From contig OZ025874.1 of NCBI GenBank assembly GCA_964019415.1, forward strand, positions 3,516,696 through 3,580,695: a stretch of DNA of 64,000 nucleotides. Reading direction: 5' to 3'. Origin of the DNA: Ianthella basta (taxonomy: Eukaryota > Porifera > Demospongiae > Verongiida > Ianthellidae). Made by a program: the position numbers and the translations under genes. A model generated the notes under the pieces. It searched no databases. It was not told the origin of the DNA and worked only from the letters and a program-made list of their open reading frames with translations. Shown in pieces: positions 1 through 12,772 of the stretch (within the stretch, counting starts at the first letter, position 1; each line of letters opens with the position of its first letter).

Positions 1-1100
1 TATCACAGAATTTTGTGCAATGTCATACAAAGTAAACAACTTTAAAACAACTTTATCTTATTATAATAAGCGTAACGCACAGTTTAGTTGTTCAGGGTAT
101 ACTCTTTCAATTCTGGACCGAGCGACACGAAACTTGGTAGGATTACGAAGAGGCACAGTGTGAGTAATCTCGCACAGTGCCGTGGTTTACAGTTACCAAT
201 ATTTTACATATAATGAGTATCACAGAATTTTATGCAATATCATATAAACATCATACCAGTTCGTGCACTGACTGCATGTCACATTAAATTTATTCCCAAT
301 ACCTGCAACATGCTCCAAGAATGAGCATTTTAGAAATGGAGTGAAACACCCTTCCACCACTGTCCCTTTAACCATTGTGCCTATTATATCATTTTGTGCT
401 TTAATTGTCAGCTAGACAGAAACAGAATCATCATATATAAGCCATCTTTAAATGAGTAAGAACTTGGCGAAGTACATAAATAATATATATATATATATAT
501 ACCCCATTTTGGAATACAATTCAATAACTGAATTCAAACACACTGCTACTTCCATCCCCTGCCAATGAGTAAGCTTTGCAGAAAATTCAGTGCTTATATA
601 ATGTGGACTTCCAATGAGGCGGTTTGTGGTTCAAGGAAGCAGTCAGGTCAGACTAAGTAGCTATTATCTCAGTGGATTAGTAGATGAAACTTAATTGCCT
701 GCCATCCAAAATTAATCAAACTGACATGATGAAGATGCATGTGGCACAAAATGGGATAACTGAACAACTCTACTATATAAATGCACTATACCCGCTGATG
801 TCAAGGCCCTATATAGCATAAAATATGTAATTATGTACTCACACGATACTGGCATTAAGCACCAATCAATACACATTATTCATTTCCCGTTGCTAGGTTG
901 TTACTATGTTTATTGGCTACTTATAAATATGCCAATTCACCTCTTTCTGTGTGGGGAAGGTTATATCTAGATTTAAGCCTTGCTACTTAATGAATGATTA
1001 AATGTTGATGCTTATATCTAATTATTTGCTAGGTGGTTGCTATGTATATTGAGTGACTATAAAAGTACAACTTGCAGTGAGAGGTGACAATTTGTTATCA
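1..1100. other. AT-rich non-coding sequence
   Basis: I see no credible exon here. Around 94-190 there is a fragment matching the dispersed repeat found more completely at 2580-2995 and 20250-20660: it shares the segment reading ggtaggattac-aagagg followed by a cagtgtgagtaat-like stretch. A short TA run lies near 485-500. Confidence 0.5.
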
Positions 1101-1103
1101 GAC

Positions 1104-1215
1104 AGCGATTATATCTTATTGGAGAGCGATTATATCTTATTGGAGAGCGATTATATCTTATTGGAGAGCAAGAATATCTAATCAGGTTCACAGAAATATC
1201 TAATCGGGTTCAATG
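1104..1215. repeat. Two short tandem repeats, 21 bp x3 and about 21 bp x2
   Basis: Three perfect 21-bp copies built on gcgattatatcttattggag run from about 1104 to 1168. Two related units containing atctaatc-ggttca follow. No coding potential is apparent. Confidence 0.85.
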
Positions 1216-1336
1216 TAATTCAGTCAATAGCAACAACACTTCACATGCAAGTGCTTGCATTTAGATCAAAACACAAGAACAGTTCAATGAAGCATACAGT
1301 AACTCTACACTACCCAACTATTAATATGGTTGGGTT

Positions 1337-1835
1337 TTGAATATCTATGGTGCCACCGCAGTTTCAGTCATGGGAAAAGGGCGCAAAAAGCTTCATCCTA
1401 TTGGAAGCACTGAGCAAATTGATTACTGCCGTTCTACTGTACTACAGCTGTCGATTCGACGAAATTTGTGCATCGATAGGTGGCCGATTCTTCCGCACAA
1501 GAGAACCCGGTCGGAAAGACATCTCAAGTACGTAGCTAGCTAGCTAGCTACCGAACGAACATAGAGTCTCAGATCACGGTCAATTCCGATGCAGCTGATC
1601 ACCGATCCATCGTACTGGCCCACCGTCAGATTCCTCTGAGCCAGCTTGGCTCCCTCTGCCTGCAATACCGTCGAGTGCACCTTCTGCCGACCACGATTCA
1701 CCAGCCTTCAATTGCATTGCAGGAGCAGGGCAAGACGTCTCCTCCGTAGAGGAAGAGGTTTCCGGAGGTGTAGCGTACCAACATTTCTGCCTGACTCGTA
1801 TGGCTCCTTGCTAGTTAGCTCTTGTAATAAATAAA
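1337..1835. other. Unassigned GC-richer segment
   Basis: This roughly 500-bp stretch is more CpG-rich than its AT-rich surroundings and holds short open frames on the plus strand (about 1347-1535 and 1646-1834). None resembles a known family, and I cannot find a convincing splice chain. It could be a promoter or 5' exon region of the death-fold gene downstream, or an old insertion. The run of gctagctagcta near 1536-1551 is a simple tetranucleotide repeat. Confidence 0.3.
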
Positions 1836-1930
1836 AATACATTGGATCGCCTGCGCTCCCCTAATGCTTTCCTTATTTGGCAAGAAACCAATTAACATTC
1901 GCCCACGCTTCCCTTTGTTCGGCAAATAAA

Positions 1931-2060
1931 TCACTTATAACACCTCCTTTTCGGGATGTCGCTGATTTATAAGCACTCCCCCCTCGGGCGCTTCGCGCCC
2001 TTGGGCCTTGTGCTTATAAATCAGCGACATCCCTCAAGGAGGTGTTATAACTAATACATA
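1931..2060. repeat. Foldback (hairpin) element, copy 1
   Basis: The left arm (about 1931-1976) and right arm (about 2010-2056) are close inverted complements. They begin tcacttataacacctcc on one side and end ggaggtgttataactaata on the other. They enclose a loop containing CCCTCGGGCGCTTCGCGCCC, which is itself partly palindromic. The same 20-base loop occurs at 61644-61663, with different arm sequence. This is non-autonomous, MITE-like structure with no ORF. Confidence 0.85.
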
Positions 2061-2579
2061 TAAGCATTGGTAGTTAATTATGATTTGGTCAGTGCAAACT
2101 TGCATGATCAATTGCAAAAGGGTCGAGATGGAGAAATCCAAAACTGTACAATGAAGCAAAAGCAAGAGCTCAAGTCGGTATAGCACGCAGCCTAAAGTCA
2201 CAACGCCATGTGATGAAACAGTGTTAGAAGTCATTGCAGATGAAGTCATCAGCATCTATTCTTTCAGCTGTAATGACTTACACCGCTTTCTTGCAGGCAC
2301 CAGGTTCTGCTTATCCTCATCGCTACTGCTGGCAGACTACCCACCCTTCCTAAATGATAGTGCTCATGTGTTTCTTTGGTCCACTTCCATGGGCAATTCT
2401 TCACAATATTCGGAGCAACAGCAGGCAATAGACACTAGAACAAAGATTGGTCCATGCACAGTGCATCCAATATAATATAATTATGATTTTTCTTTATTAT
2501 TTCACCTCTGCTCAGATACCCAAACTCTGCCACAGAGAATTCTTCCCATTCAAAGACAATTGGAGCCACCACCTGGAGT

Positions 2580-2995
2580 CCGTACCAGTTCAGTTGGAGA
2601 GGTGCAGTGTGAGTAATTTCACTGAGCCCAAATTAGGTTTAACACCGTTCCGTCTGGGTTCTTGCTACTTTTACGGTTGCCGCCATATCTAAGAGATAGG
2701 GAAAATATCATGTTTCGTTGTTCACAAACTCCTCCTTCCATTAACCACCAATCCTCACCAAACGTTGAAGAGTATATCACGGCAATATGGTGGGTGACCA
2801 TATGGTGGTTAGCGCCTTCACCGCTGATCTCCTTTAGATGAAATGGATCAGCATAAGTAAATTTTGTACGCACAGAGTTTTACAGAGTGAATCTACAGAA
2901 AGCTCCTAATCAAATGGGCAGTATTGATTGGTTCAACGCTCAAATTACCAATGTATGAATGGGAACCCACCCGAAGGGTGGGCATTCAGCTAGTC
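2580..2995. repeat. Dispersed repeat, about 415 bp (copy A)
   Basis: This is homologous over its whole length to 20250-20660. Shared blocks include ctaagagatagggaaaa, agagtatatcacggcaat and gattggttcaacgctcaaat. The right end carries a small hairpin (cccacccgaagggtggg) followed by cattcagctag. A third, partial copy lies near 94-190. There is no coding capacity, so this is probably a non-autonomous transposable element. Confidence 0.8.
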
Positions 2996-3303
2996 AGTGT
3001 AATTGAGAGATACCATGTAATGGATTAGAATTGGTTTCATTGCATGCATGCTCAGTTTACTTTTAATAGGCCTCAAGGTCCTGGGACCTTGCTAATAGGC
3101 ATACATCGAGAAATGTAAGAAGACTCACTGGTGAAGAAGCCCACACACAGTGCAGAGATATAAGTTAAGAAACTGGCTGGTGAAGAACTTGGCAGATGCA
3201 ATGCAATTTAAAGTGCATTCTTAAATAGCCATGCAATATCAAAATGGCAATGGTGAATAGCGCATACAAATGTGTATAGCCATATAGCTAGCTAGCTGTC
3301 CTG

Positions 3304-3348
<45 letters not shown>

Positions 3349-3394
3349 TGCACACACACACGCACACACACACACACACATACACACACATGAA

Positions 3395-3465
<71 letters not shown>

Positions 3466-3560
3466 CAAACACACACATGGAGACACACACACACACACAC
3501 ACACCAACGTGCACACACACGCACACACACAACACACACACACGCACGTCTCACACACAA
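3304..3560. repeat. CA microsatellite, interrupted
   Basis: About 250 bp of (CA)n with interruptions. The long open frames on both strands here are artefacts of the dinucleotide repeat. Confidence 0.97.
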
Positions 3561-3771
3561 CATGAAGATGCCGACGTAGATATAAGCCAGCCAGCAGCAG
3601 AGCTCACCATGAATGTCATTGTCTGTGCAGGGTCAAAAGGCTTGAGATTGGCTATGCAATGATTGTATATATGTAGCTATGCCCACAGGCAGTATGTACC
3701 ACACATAATTTTGCATTGTTTAGAGTAAACAACAAGACTTCCTGTATAGAGTATAAAATTTTGTGATGTCA

Positions 3772-4446
3772 TCAGGCACCAAAACTAAGGTATACAGACA
3801 TCTCAGAGACTGGTAGCAACACAGAATGCAAACTACAATTCTTTCATAAACAACTTCAGTAACACTTAAGCATGCAGAATCATATTGCCAAAAGCACACA
3901 TGCACACATACATGTACGTATATCACTTTTCACTGCAGCTCCTGGCAATATGAAAGATGAAGAACAGAAGCAAGCGCCTCCACTAAATACTGCAGGTAAG
4001 CTAGTGCTTGCAAAACTAAGGTATGCAGACAAGTCAGGGACTAGTAGCAACACAGAATGCAAACTACAATTCTTCCATAAACAACTTCAGTATCACAAGG
4101 CATAAGTATGCTTTAACAGCACATGCATGCACTTCCACACCTGTTACGAACAACACCATCTAGCTAACTGACTGGTAAAATACATGAGGCCATTAAGTAA
4201 CACTTAAGCATGCAGAATCATATTGCCAAAAGCACACATGCACACATACATGTACGTATATCACTTTCCACTGCAGCTCCTGGCAGTATTAAAGATGAAG
4301 AACAGAAGCAAGTGCCTCCACTAAATACTGCAAGTAAGCTGGTGCATGCAAAACTAAGGTATGCAGACAAGTCAGGGACTGGTAGCAACACAGAATGCAA
4401 ACTACAATTATTCTATAAACAACTTCAGTATCACAAGGCATAATTA
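3772..4446 (+). repeat. 338-bp tandem duplication carrying an exon
   Basis: Two adjacent copies are offset by exactly 338 bp (for example the exon starts at 3939 and 4277). A partial third, upstream copy of the intronic part begins near 3772. Each unit contains a 57-nt exon plus flanking intron, including the segment ctggtagcaacacagaatg (or close variants). The copies differ at only a few positions, so the duplication is recent. A more diverged third version of the exon lies at 5432-5476. Confidence 0.85.
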
Positions 4447-7400
4447 TGCTTTAACAGCACATGCATGCGCTTCCACATCTGTTACAAAACACACCATCTA
4501 ACTGAATGGCACAATGCATGTGGCCAATAAGTAACACTTAATCATTATAGATACATTTTCAAGCAAGCACATGCAAACAATCACACATGTACAATAATGG
4601 CAAGCATCCAAGTAGATAACGTAAGCATGCACATCATGATATTCCCTTACATAGATATGTGTCTATTATTATACTTTCTCAATGCAGGGTCTTACTTTGG
4701 CAACAACAAAGATAGTGGAGATGGGCCAATCAGGCAATATTGTGACAGTATGTTAAATGTACAACCTTTGTGCAATTATGACAGATGATCATCTATAGTG
4801 TTGGAAGGGAATGTGCTTGAGTGCATGGGCAGGTGTGTGCTGCAAATGAGAAAGTGAATCTGTTCACTGTGCATCTCTATAATATTATATTTGGTAGAGC
4901 TGAAATCCTGTATGCAAACTCCTCCCGCAGCTTGAGCACGATCGATGCCTAACTTGGAAGTATTATGGGGTGCCGCATGGGATGGCCATAAGGGGTATAC
5001 AAAGGACGAATTATTAGTGATGATGCAATGGTCACACGGGTCAATGATGTCGATAGTTAAGACAAAATTGCGTACTTAATGTTTTCATGCGCAGCCTCTG
5101 TGTCAGAGAATGAATGTAAGCAAGACACTCCTACTGTGTGTATTATAGGCACCACACAGAAATGACTGTTTAGGCATTGCCAGGTCTTGGATAATTAATG
5201 AAACCTCAAAGTTTGCAAATGAAGGCTAAGAAGCATACATTTGGATTAAATGGAAACAATCATTATTCCTACATGGTTTTCCCTGCACATGATGGTTGTG
5301 CATGGAGCAATATTAATGCTCTTTTTGGAATAATGAATTCTGGGTGTCATAAAGGCATGCTGAGTCATAATTATTACCAAAGCACACACACACACACACA
5401 CACATAGTACATATATCCCTTTCTACTGCAGCCCCTGGCAATATGAAAGATAAAGCACAGAGGAAAATACCTTCAGGTAAGCGGGTGCATGCAAATGCTA
5501 TATTGCATGAGCTACGTTTCTGGCTTACATGCAATCATGCGAGCTGTAATATTTAGTATAATACATATGTTCATTCAATTAAAAAGTATTTAGGTAAGGT
5601 ACTTATACATCTTTGCCATGCAATATGGAGAATGAAGCTGTGTGCATTAGAAACACAGCTACCCCTATACTAAATTATGCATACATTGCTGATTTAAATG
5701 GTATTGATTAAAATGCTTTGCTATCATGCTCTCTTCTGTTTACTCATCTGAAATTGCCACTCATGCACTCAGTACTTCTTACAAAGTCAACCAGTCAGTT
5801 TTGTTGCCAACACAATGCAGAGTTAGGAATCATATTATTCTATATAGCTAGTTGTGGTGTCCTCCCGCAACCACCATCAACGAACAAATGACAATCAACC
5901 CAAGCAACACAGGAATGAGACTCAACAGCACAATGATTACTCACAACAGGATCACTACAAAACTGAGCATGCGTAATTACATTCATTGATTTACTAAAAG
6001 AATACTGGAGATTACAGGCATACATACACCATGCACACTACACTAGTTCTCTGTTTCGGGGCTATATAATCTAGCTAGCCACATTCATACACATTACTTG
6101 CCCATTTCTGTGACAGTCATGTACCATTCTTCATGCACCAAACTAACACAGAGAATAGCTAGGCTTGCCATCAGTACCATGCCTACTAACACCATCCCTC
6201 CTGCACACATGCATTGAAACTTTGCTTCAGGTATATATGACAGGGAATACTCTAAGAAGTGTCATAATTTATCATGCATACTTTTCATTGCAGAAAATGA
6301 ATGTGCATACTATTCTGGGAAAAAGCTGTCAGCTCCAGGAATTATTGTGTGTAAGCCGGTGCATAAGTGCAACCTGTACATTAAAGCAGATGATGAGCGA
6401 GAATGAGTATGTATGTGTGTGTGCCAGCGTAGAAGAGAGGAAGAAAGAAAGTGAATGGACAATGTAATACCTTGCCGGGCATGCAGGAATTCTTCCCAGT
6501 ATTTATTTAATTATTGACTCTCATGATCAGGGTGTGAATATTATTGTCACAGGAGTTGGTATAATATTATTTTGTATGCGATTGCAATATATATGTTTTG
6601 CAGCTCACCAGCAAACAATAGGTATACCGTATGATCAGAAATCAAGGAGAAAGGAAGTTTTCGAAGTAAATGCACGCAGACAAAGAGGTACGCATAATTG
6701 GACAATACTATCATATAGCTACATAGATATTAATGACTATTGGCATATTATACACTAACCTGCATAAGAATATTTTTTTCCATGGTTCATACATATTGTA
6801 CGTAACAATTCCTTCTATTTATAGATCAAATGAGCGAGTGCAGCAGACTGCTACTACTTCACTGTCAATGTCTGAAAGTGAATGTCAGTGAGCAATTAAT
6901 GCACCACTTGCAGACACGGTATGGAGGCATACTGACATGTGATGAGGCTGCCCATGTAATGAAGGAGACAAACAATGCGAGGAAGTTGAGACAGCTCATT
7001 GACATCTTGCGTGAAAAAGGAGACAAGGAGTGTCATATCTTCTGTAGGATTCTAGGAATGGATGGCAGTAGTAGCAATGCATCATGGGCAACGATTGTAG
7101 AAGCTCCAGAGTGCCAAGCAGAAGAATGCACACAGCGTATGTGTAGTTTTCTGCATGTTGCAAAATATGTTGCTGTGTGTGCATGGTGCAAACCTAGGTT
7201 AGAAAATAATTATGTATGTGTCATGAAGGCATGCATATGCATTAATGGTAGTGTTCGTATCCTGTAGGAATGCATACATGCTGTCTAATATATACAGCCT
7301 GTACTGATGAAGAATTTGCACGAGTACATTTTATCTGAGGATAGACATAAGGGCAGCTGCCCTTGCCAACCAAACCTCATGTTCAAAGTGTCTCTAAAGT

Positions 7401-10400
7401 TTGAAAATCAGGTTGGATGCAGGGCAGAAGGCCAGTAAATCTATCCATGCTCATGTAGTGGCTGTTTTAGTTGGCATTTCACTGCTCAATTGAGGTGGCT
7501 TTAGATTAAATTATACTTAACTTTATTTCCCACTAAATAGTTAGTTCTAACCCTCTCATGAATCCACAGAGAGTGATGCATGCTCATTGTTGCGCAATGT
7601 AATGTGTCTGACCTAAACTTCAAATTTCACTGAATATTTGTATTACATATAATATGGTTTGTACATATATAGTCTTATATACTGAACATTTTCTCTTTGT
7701 ATTTATGTCTCCAATAACATATGAGAGTCATCTAGTCATTTACCTCCCTTGCCAGCCCAACATGATAGCTCTGAAACCACAGTCCACCATGGATGCACTG
7801 CCTCATCAATGGTTGAGAGTCAACCAATTACAGGTGGGTGTATACGTATGTAAAGGTCTAGACATGTTGTGCATATATGTAAAATATAACAGCTGCTCCA
7901 ACTATAGATCAGTACAGTCCATCAGCTCTATACACTTTGTCACTGTATTATAACATATGTTGTTTTCATTTCTGAATCATAATCGCCTGGTTTGTATATA
8001 TGTGTATGATGTCGTTGTGCATAACTCTGTCTTTCACAAAGTGCCTATATATAATCACAATATTGCCTATTAATGAACACAGCACACATGCTTACATGTC
8101 TACCACCAAACAAGCTGTCCAACCTCCTCACTATGGTGAAAGAAATGGCAGGACCCAGGGTCGTTTGTGACAACCAGGCATTAGATTCCCTGGTAGGCCA
8201 CTTTATACACGTGGGCCAGGTGTTCCCACTGGGTAGAGCTTTTTTCCTCAACACCCTCTTCGCCATAGAGGCAGCCTTCAAACCCAGAGGGGTGAGGTGC
8301 CTCAACCTTGCAGCATGTTCTGAGCTGGCCTGGTGGGACTTGCTCTTGGAGTACTGGACTGGTACCTCGGTACACCAGTTCCTTCTCCTCAAAGCCCCTG
8401 ACCGTCAGTTGTTCACAGACGCCTCCGGTTAGAGCTGTAGAGTATGGTCACCACCCCACTGGTTTTCAACAACGTGGACTGAGCAACCTGAATTGCGATC
8501 GATTGCCATCAAGGAACTCCTACCAATCATCACCACAGTGCCAGTATGGAGAGTGTGTGGCGAGAATGCCTAATCCTGTGCCATTGCGACAACAAAGCAG
8601 TAGTCTCACAAGTCAACAGCCTGCATGCCCGTGACCTGCAGGCAAGCCACTTGTTATGCTGCCTAGCGTATCTTCAAGCCCTTTTTGACTGCCAGCTCCA
8701 GGCTGTACGCCTACTGGGGTATTCACACACTGGAGTGGACCACCTCTCCCTCAATACTGTGGTCTCTTTTAAAAGACTGCATCCACTGTCTTCCGCACCC
8801 CCACACAGGTTCCCCCAGAGTGGTGAACCTTATCATGCAACAGACACCCAAGTGGACATCACTTCAGTGGAAGCAGATCTTCAGCGCTTCTTGGCGGCAG
8901 GAGTAGCTGAATCAACAATGAGAGCCTATAAGGCAGTCTGGGCCAGTACCAGAAGATCACAACCCAACCAATCACGGCAGAGAAGGTAACTTTGTTTATT
9001 GCCCACATGGGAGCCCAGGGACTGTCAACCAACACCATTGAGGTGTACTTGGCCAGCCTAAGGTGCTTCCGCCTCCTGGGAGACTCCTTGAGTGTTGTCC
9101 CATCATTCCACACTCCTCCACGTCTATCAGATGTGATACATGTTCACAACAATGAGTGCAAGCACACAGTGATTCGAATAAAGGCTTCAAACATGGATCA
9201 GTTCGACAAGGCACCAAAGTAGTGCTGGGGTTTACAGGAAAGCAACTGTGCCCCATCTCGGCACTCCATAGACTACTTAACAATCAGGGCTGGCAGCCCA
9301 GGAGCACTATTCATGAAGCATGCAAGATGGGCCCCCAATGCAAAGAAGGCAATTTGTACAGGAAGTGCAGCAGGCTCTGCAGAAAACCGGAGCTGTTGGG
9401 GAACACTTCAATGGCCACAGCTTTTACATAGGGGCCATTACGTCAGCAAGCCAGGCTGGGGTCCCTGAAACAGTCATCAAGATACTGGGCAGGTGGTCTA
9501 GCATGTCTTACCAGAGATACATTAGACACACTATATATCAACGAGCTGGCAGCAGTAGCAAGGACAATGCAGGACCCCAATTTAAAGTCAGCAGCCACCA
9601 CCCAAGCAGTAACGCCACTTGGATAGATCCACGCACAACAGTGCTACAGGGTGGGGTCAGTGGGAACTCACTGCCCTACTCCTCACCAGCTGTCAGCACC
9701 TTACATGCAGCTGTTACGTACCTGTTTTGCACTCTGTAAGTCACCCTTATATACTATTGTGCTCCAAACAACACTAGCACCCCCTCACCCCCTACCTTTA
9801 AACATTGTTCTCTTCAATGAGTTTTCTTTGGTTGCTTTTCAGTGTGCATGTCTACTTCTTTTTTCTTTTCTTGTCCTTTAAATTTCCACCTCACTTCACA
9901 ATATAGAAGAAACCCTTTACCACTAGAAATACAAGTCTCTGTAAATTTCATCTTGTCTAGCTGTAGGACCTGGTGAACCCTCTTAAGGTTTGGGCCCACC
10001 CCCCAGGGGGTAATCTAGGGGGAAAGGTAGTCATCAGGAAATAGGAGAAAAGGGGACCTCTGAGATAAGGGTCAAAGGTCATAGGAGATAGATCAAAGCT
10101 CATGCGGGAGTGGGCCCAGCCCACTTAAGACCAAGTCAAAGCACCAACAGTAGCTAGATAGAAGTTGGCTCCCTGTTCACCGAGGGGTGGTCATGGGTAC
10201 ATGGAAGCAGGACTCCTTGGAGTCCTGCAAGGCCAGGCTGAACGGGAGAGGTAAGACATTAATGTAGAATAGCAAATGGTGTAGAGTTCCTAGTAAATTC
10301 AATTGTAAATCCAGTGGCGTATCTCTATTACCAGCACATTTGGTGCGAGACAGTCCTCATTAGACAAGTGTCCTTAGTTCAGAGGTAGTTTTGGACACAT

Positions 10401-11509
10401 CTCAATGTACGTAGGTGGGACAGTATATGTAGGCACTGTCCGCATTAGAGAGGTGTCCTTATTTCAAAGGTAGTTTTGTATACATCTCTATGTAGCTGGA
10501 AAGTAAGCATTGTCCTCATTAGAGAGGTTTCCTAATTTCAGAGGTAGCTTTGAACACATCTCTATGTATTTGGGACAGTATACAATATTATCAGTAGATT
10601 TATATTTCAGTTATAATGAAATGGTGTCATTCATGAGCATTCTTCAAGTACTCAGTGAATATCCATTCCACGCCAGTAGCAAGTTGTCACATTTGATATG
10701 CCATGTAGGTGGGTCTATTACATAATTATCTTAGTGTCTCATTTGTTTCACCCATGGGATTACTCCATTCATATATAATACACACATGAATGTATGTAGA
10801 CTCTTCACAGAACACAGCCACTATTGCTGATGCTGGGAAGGTTGCTGCCTTGCCACAGAGAGTGTATGGTGAGTTGGCTAGCTTTGTCACTTGTGACGAT
10901 TGTGCGTGTGAAGTGTCTTACTCTCTCTGCAGATCATCCAGACCATCTTAAGCTCTTTAGAATACATGTAAGCAGAACAGCCGCAGGCAAAGGGAGGGCT
11001 GTTTTGGAAGGAGTGGGACTTACATATACAGTAATATCTGCGTGTTTCACAAGCAATCCCCAGAATGAGGAGGAAGCAGTACAATTAGGTCTCATTAAGT
11101 GGATAGAAGGCCAAGGTGAGCAGCCTCCAACCTGGGCAGCACTTCTGGAGGCAATGGAATATGCACAGATTGCTCAGCAAGATGTCAAGGGCCTGAAGAA
11201 AAAACTTAGACTGGATAAAAGTGAGTTGTTTGCATTAGAGAGCACTGTCTGCACTGCTATGCTAACTATATGTATGTGTGTGTGTGTGTGTGTGTGAGCT
11301 AGACACTTGGCTATACCGGTGTGCTTCCTACTCAACTGTATGTATATACCCCTTGGATGTGGTTTGACGTGATTCAGAAGTTGTGTTTTGTGTACATGTG
11401 TTAGTGAGCGAGGTGTTCCCCTTCAATCCACACCAAATACCTCAGTGCTGTTGTGGCCAATGTTAACTTTATCTATACTTTTCCCATAATTACTCTTCCA
11501 GGATCCTAA
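3939..11509 (+). CDS. CARD-Death domain adaptor-like protein (5' end not found)
   Basis: I join exons 3939-3995, 4277-4333, 4688-4747, 5095-5115 (weak), 5432-5476, 6294-6350, 6604-6687, 6825-7136, 7756-7833, 10818-10868, 10933-11220 and 11502-11509. Every internal exon starts and ends in phase 1 with GT/AG borders, and the last closes the frame at TAA (11507-11509). Upstream exons give short polar linkers. The 6825 exon encodes a CARD and the 10933 exon a Death domain at the C terminus. By family knowledge, CARD plus Death in one small protein is the plan of the apoptosis adaptor RAIDD/CRADD, which bridges a caspase and a Death-domain partner. That function is inferred, not shown. All-symmetric exons allow cassette skipping. 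The initiating exon was not recognised, and a decayed DIRS fragment sits in the intron after 7833. Confidence 0.65.
6825..7136 (+). CDS. CARD-encoding exon of the CARD-Death gene
   Basis: The exon is flanked by ttatttatag and gtatgt and is phase 1 on both sides. Its product has the spacing of CARD helices: a leading LLLLHCQCL helix, then EQLMHHLQTRYGGILTCDEA (the usual 'L..LL..GvLt.eE' step), then ARKLRQLIDILREKGDKECH followed by FCRIL, matching the typical 'kll.lL..kG...f..FL' end. A serine-rich tail of about 25 residues follows. CARDs mediate homotypic assembly with caspases or other adaptors. Confidence 0.72.
8045..9740 (+). mobile_element. Decayed DIRS-type retrotransposon fragment (RT end, RNase H, tyrosine recombinase)
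   Basis: Plus-strand frames read in order. First is a reverse-transcriptase C-terminal/connection region (8073-8432) ending near LFTDAS, the start of RNase H. Next is an RNase H-like part (8546-8800) with CHCDNKAVVSQVNSLHARDL. Last is a tyrosine recombinase (8990-9560) ending GHSFYIGAITSASQ ... IKILGRWSSMSYQRYI. The frame changes at least four times and stops interrupt it, so the element is dead. In the recombinase box the usual HxxR arginine is replaced (HSFY), while the nucleophile tyrosine region is kept. RT plus RNase H plus YR instead of a DDE integrase is the hallmark of DIRS elements. It lies in an intron of the CARD-Death gene. Confidence 0.85.
10348..10585. repeat. Three degenerate tandem copies, about 75-85 bp
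   Basis: Copies begin near 10349, 10434 and 10509. Each contains a tgtcc-cattaga-ag-tgtcct core, then ttca-aggtagttttg and acatctctatgta. The ggtgtcct...tttca motif also appears, inverted, near 44330-44400, so this is a small dispersed family. It lies in an intron of the CARD-Death gene. Confidence 0.7.
10933..11220 (+). CDS. Death-domain exon of the CARD-Death gene
   Basis: The acceptor is ctctctctgcag, the donor gtgagt, and both borders are phase 1. The translated block has the Death-fold signature: hydrophobic GVGLTYTVISACF, then AVQLGLIKWIEGQGEQ and PPTWAALLEAMEYAQIAQQD, ending VKGLKKKLRL. The 'L..W......pTW..Ll.Al......v..L...L' pattern is typical of helices 4-6 of Death domains. Two more residues and a stop come from the exon at 11502. 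The partner is unknown. Confidence 0.65.
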
Positions 11510-12772
11510 GATGGTGGCACACATTATGTCAAGTTTTAAAGCACTCGCTGCATTAGAACTGACATTACTTTTGTGTAGCACAATAATTCCAAAGGCTTAT
11601 AGTGTGACTTTCTTTAATTCATGCATGCTCACTTTATCTATCTCCCTTTGTAAAAGCCATAGTGACTCCATGTACTGTATACTCTTTTATTTTACAGTCA
11701 TGAGTTTTGATCAGTCTAGCTGACTATGTACTGCATGAGCTGTATACTATATGCATGCCATGCACACGGTCGTGTTAACATTGGCATGCAGTAACACAGG
11801 CACTGCTAGTACAGCTTCTAGCTGGCATGATTGCAGCAGTATTCGAGCACAAATGCTTCTCGCAGAAGCCAACCATCAGCGATAACTATACGTACAATCC
11901 CACCGAACTGATATGAACATTGTTTTCCGCCGACGGTATATACATATGTAACATCTACACAAGAAAAGTCTATCACATGACAATGGCCAGTCTTATGCCA
12001 GGCATTGTCCGTGCCAAGTGCAACTTAGTTCAGAATCTCAATCCTTGAGCATATAGTAGCTTCTTGCATGTAGGAATGGCAAAAGACACTGCACCCATCC
12101 CATCCCCTTGCTCACTGATGGTTAGCTTTTCTGCTGTACATTTCATGATTAACCTTGTCTGTAGTGTCACTGGTCAGTCCACCTCCAGCACCAATGGGGA
12201 GAAAGATGTATGCATGATGCTCCATTGCTAATTTGATGAACTTCCTTTTCTTTCTCCTTTCTGTATAATATTACAGCTGATGCTGGCACAGCATCCACAA
12301 AGAGCTACACATACAACTGGGCATTAGCATCCATGACATTGCTGCATTCGTTAATTGTCTCTCATTCATGACTATGTAAACCAGTTCACTGCAAGTTTAA
12401 TAGCTTTTTCAGCATTTTGGTGTACACATAATTATGAATTTATGAATAAACAAATCTATAGTACTTCTAACTTAGGCCGGGAATGGATTGGTGGATGCTG
12501 GCATGGGCCATGGCTGATATAATTATAAGCTTAAGTTGGCTCTGTAGGTCATGGATTCAGATCCCATTTGTTTCCATTTCCCTTTAAATTCCTCTTTGCT
12601 TTATCGATCACTCCTAATTATGTGTATTCTCCATGCAATTTGCCTTTGAATGCATCATCATGATATGCAGATTATAACAAGGTTATATACGTATGCATTT
12701 CGGGTTCGAACCATGCCCCCTGCTTAAGATAAATTATATGTCTCAAGTCCTAGCAATTTATTGTAGTGTGCT

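Noticed and set aside
3239..3662. Long open frames of alternating HT or CV residues, here and at 18206, 21453, 22243, 47356, 53371, 53751, 54447 and 58621
   Set aside because: They are translations of CA/GT microsatellites, open in several frames at once with no other coding signal.
12500..12580. tRNA-like or SINE-like segment (ggattcagatccc resembling a B box), with a similar segment at 25665-25720
   Set aside because: No cloverleaf could be drawn and the A box is unconvincing. Two weakly similar copies are not enough to call a tRNA or SINE.
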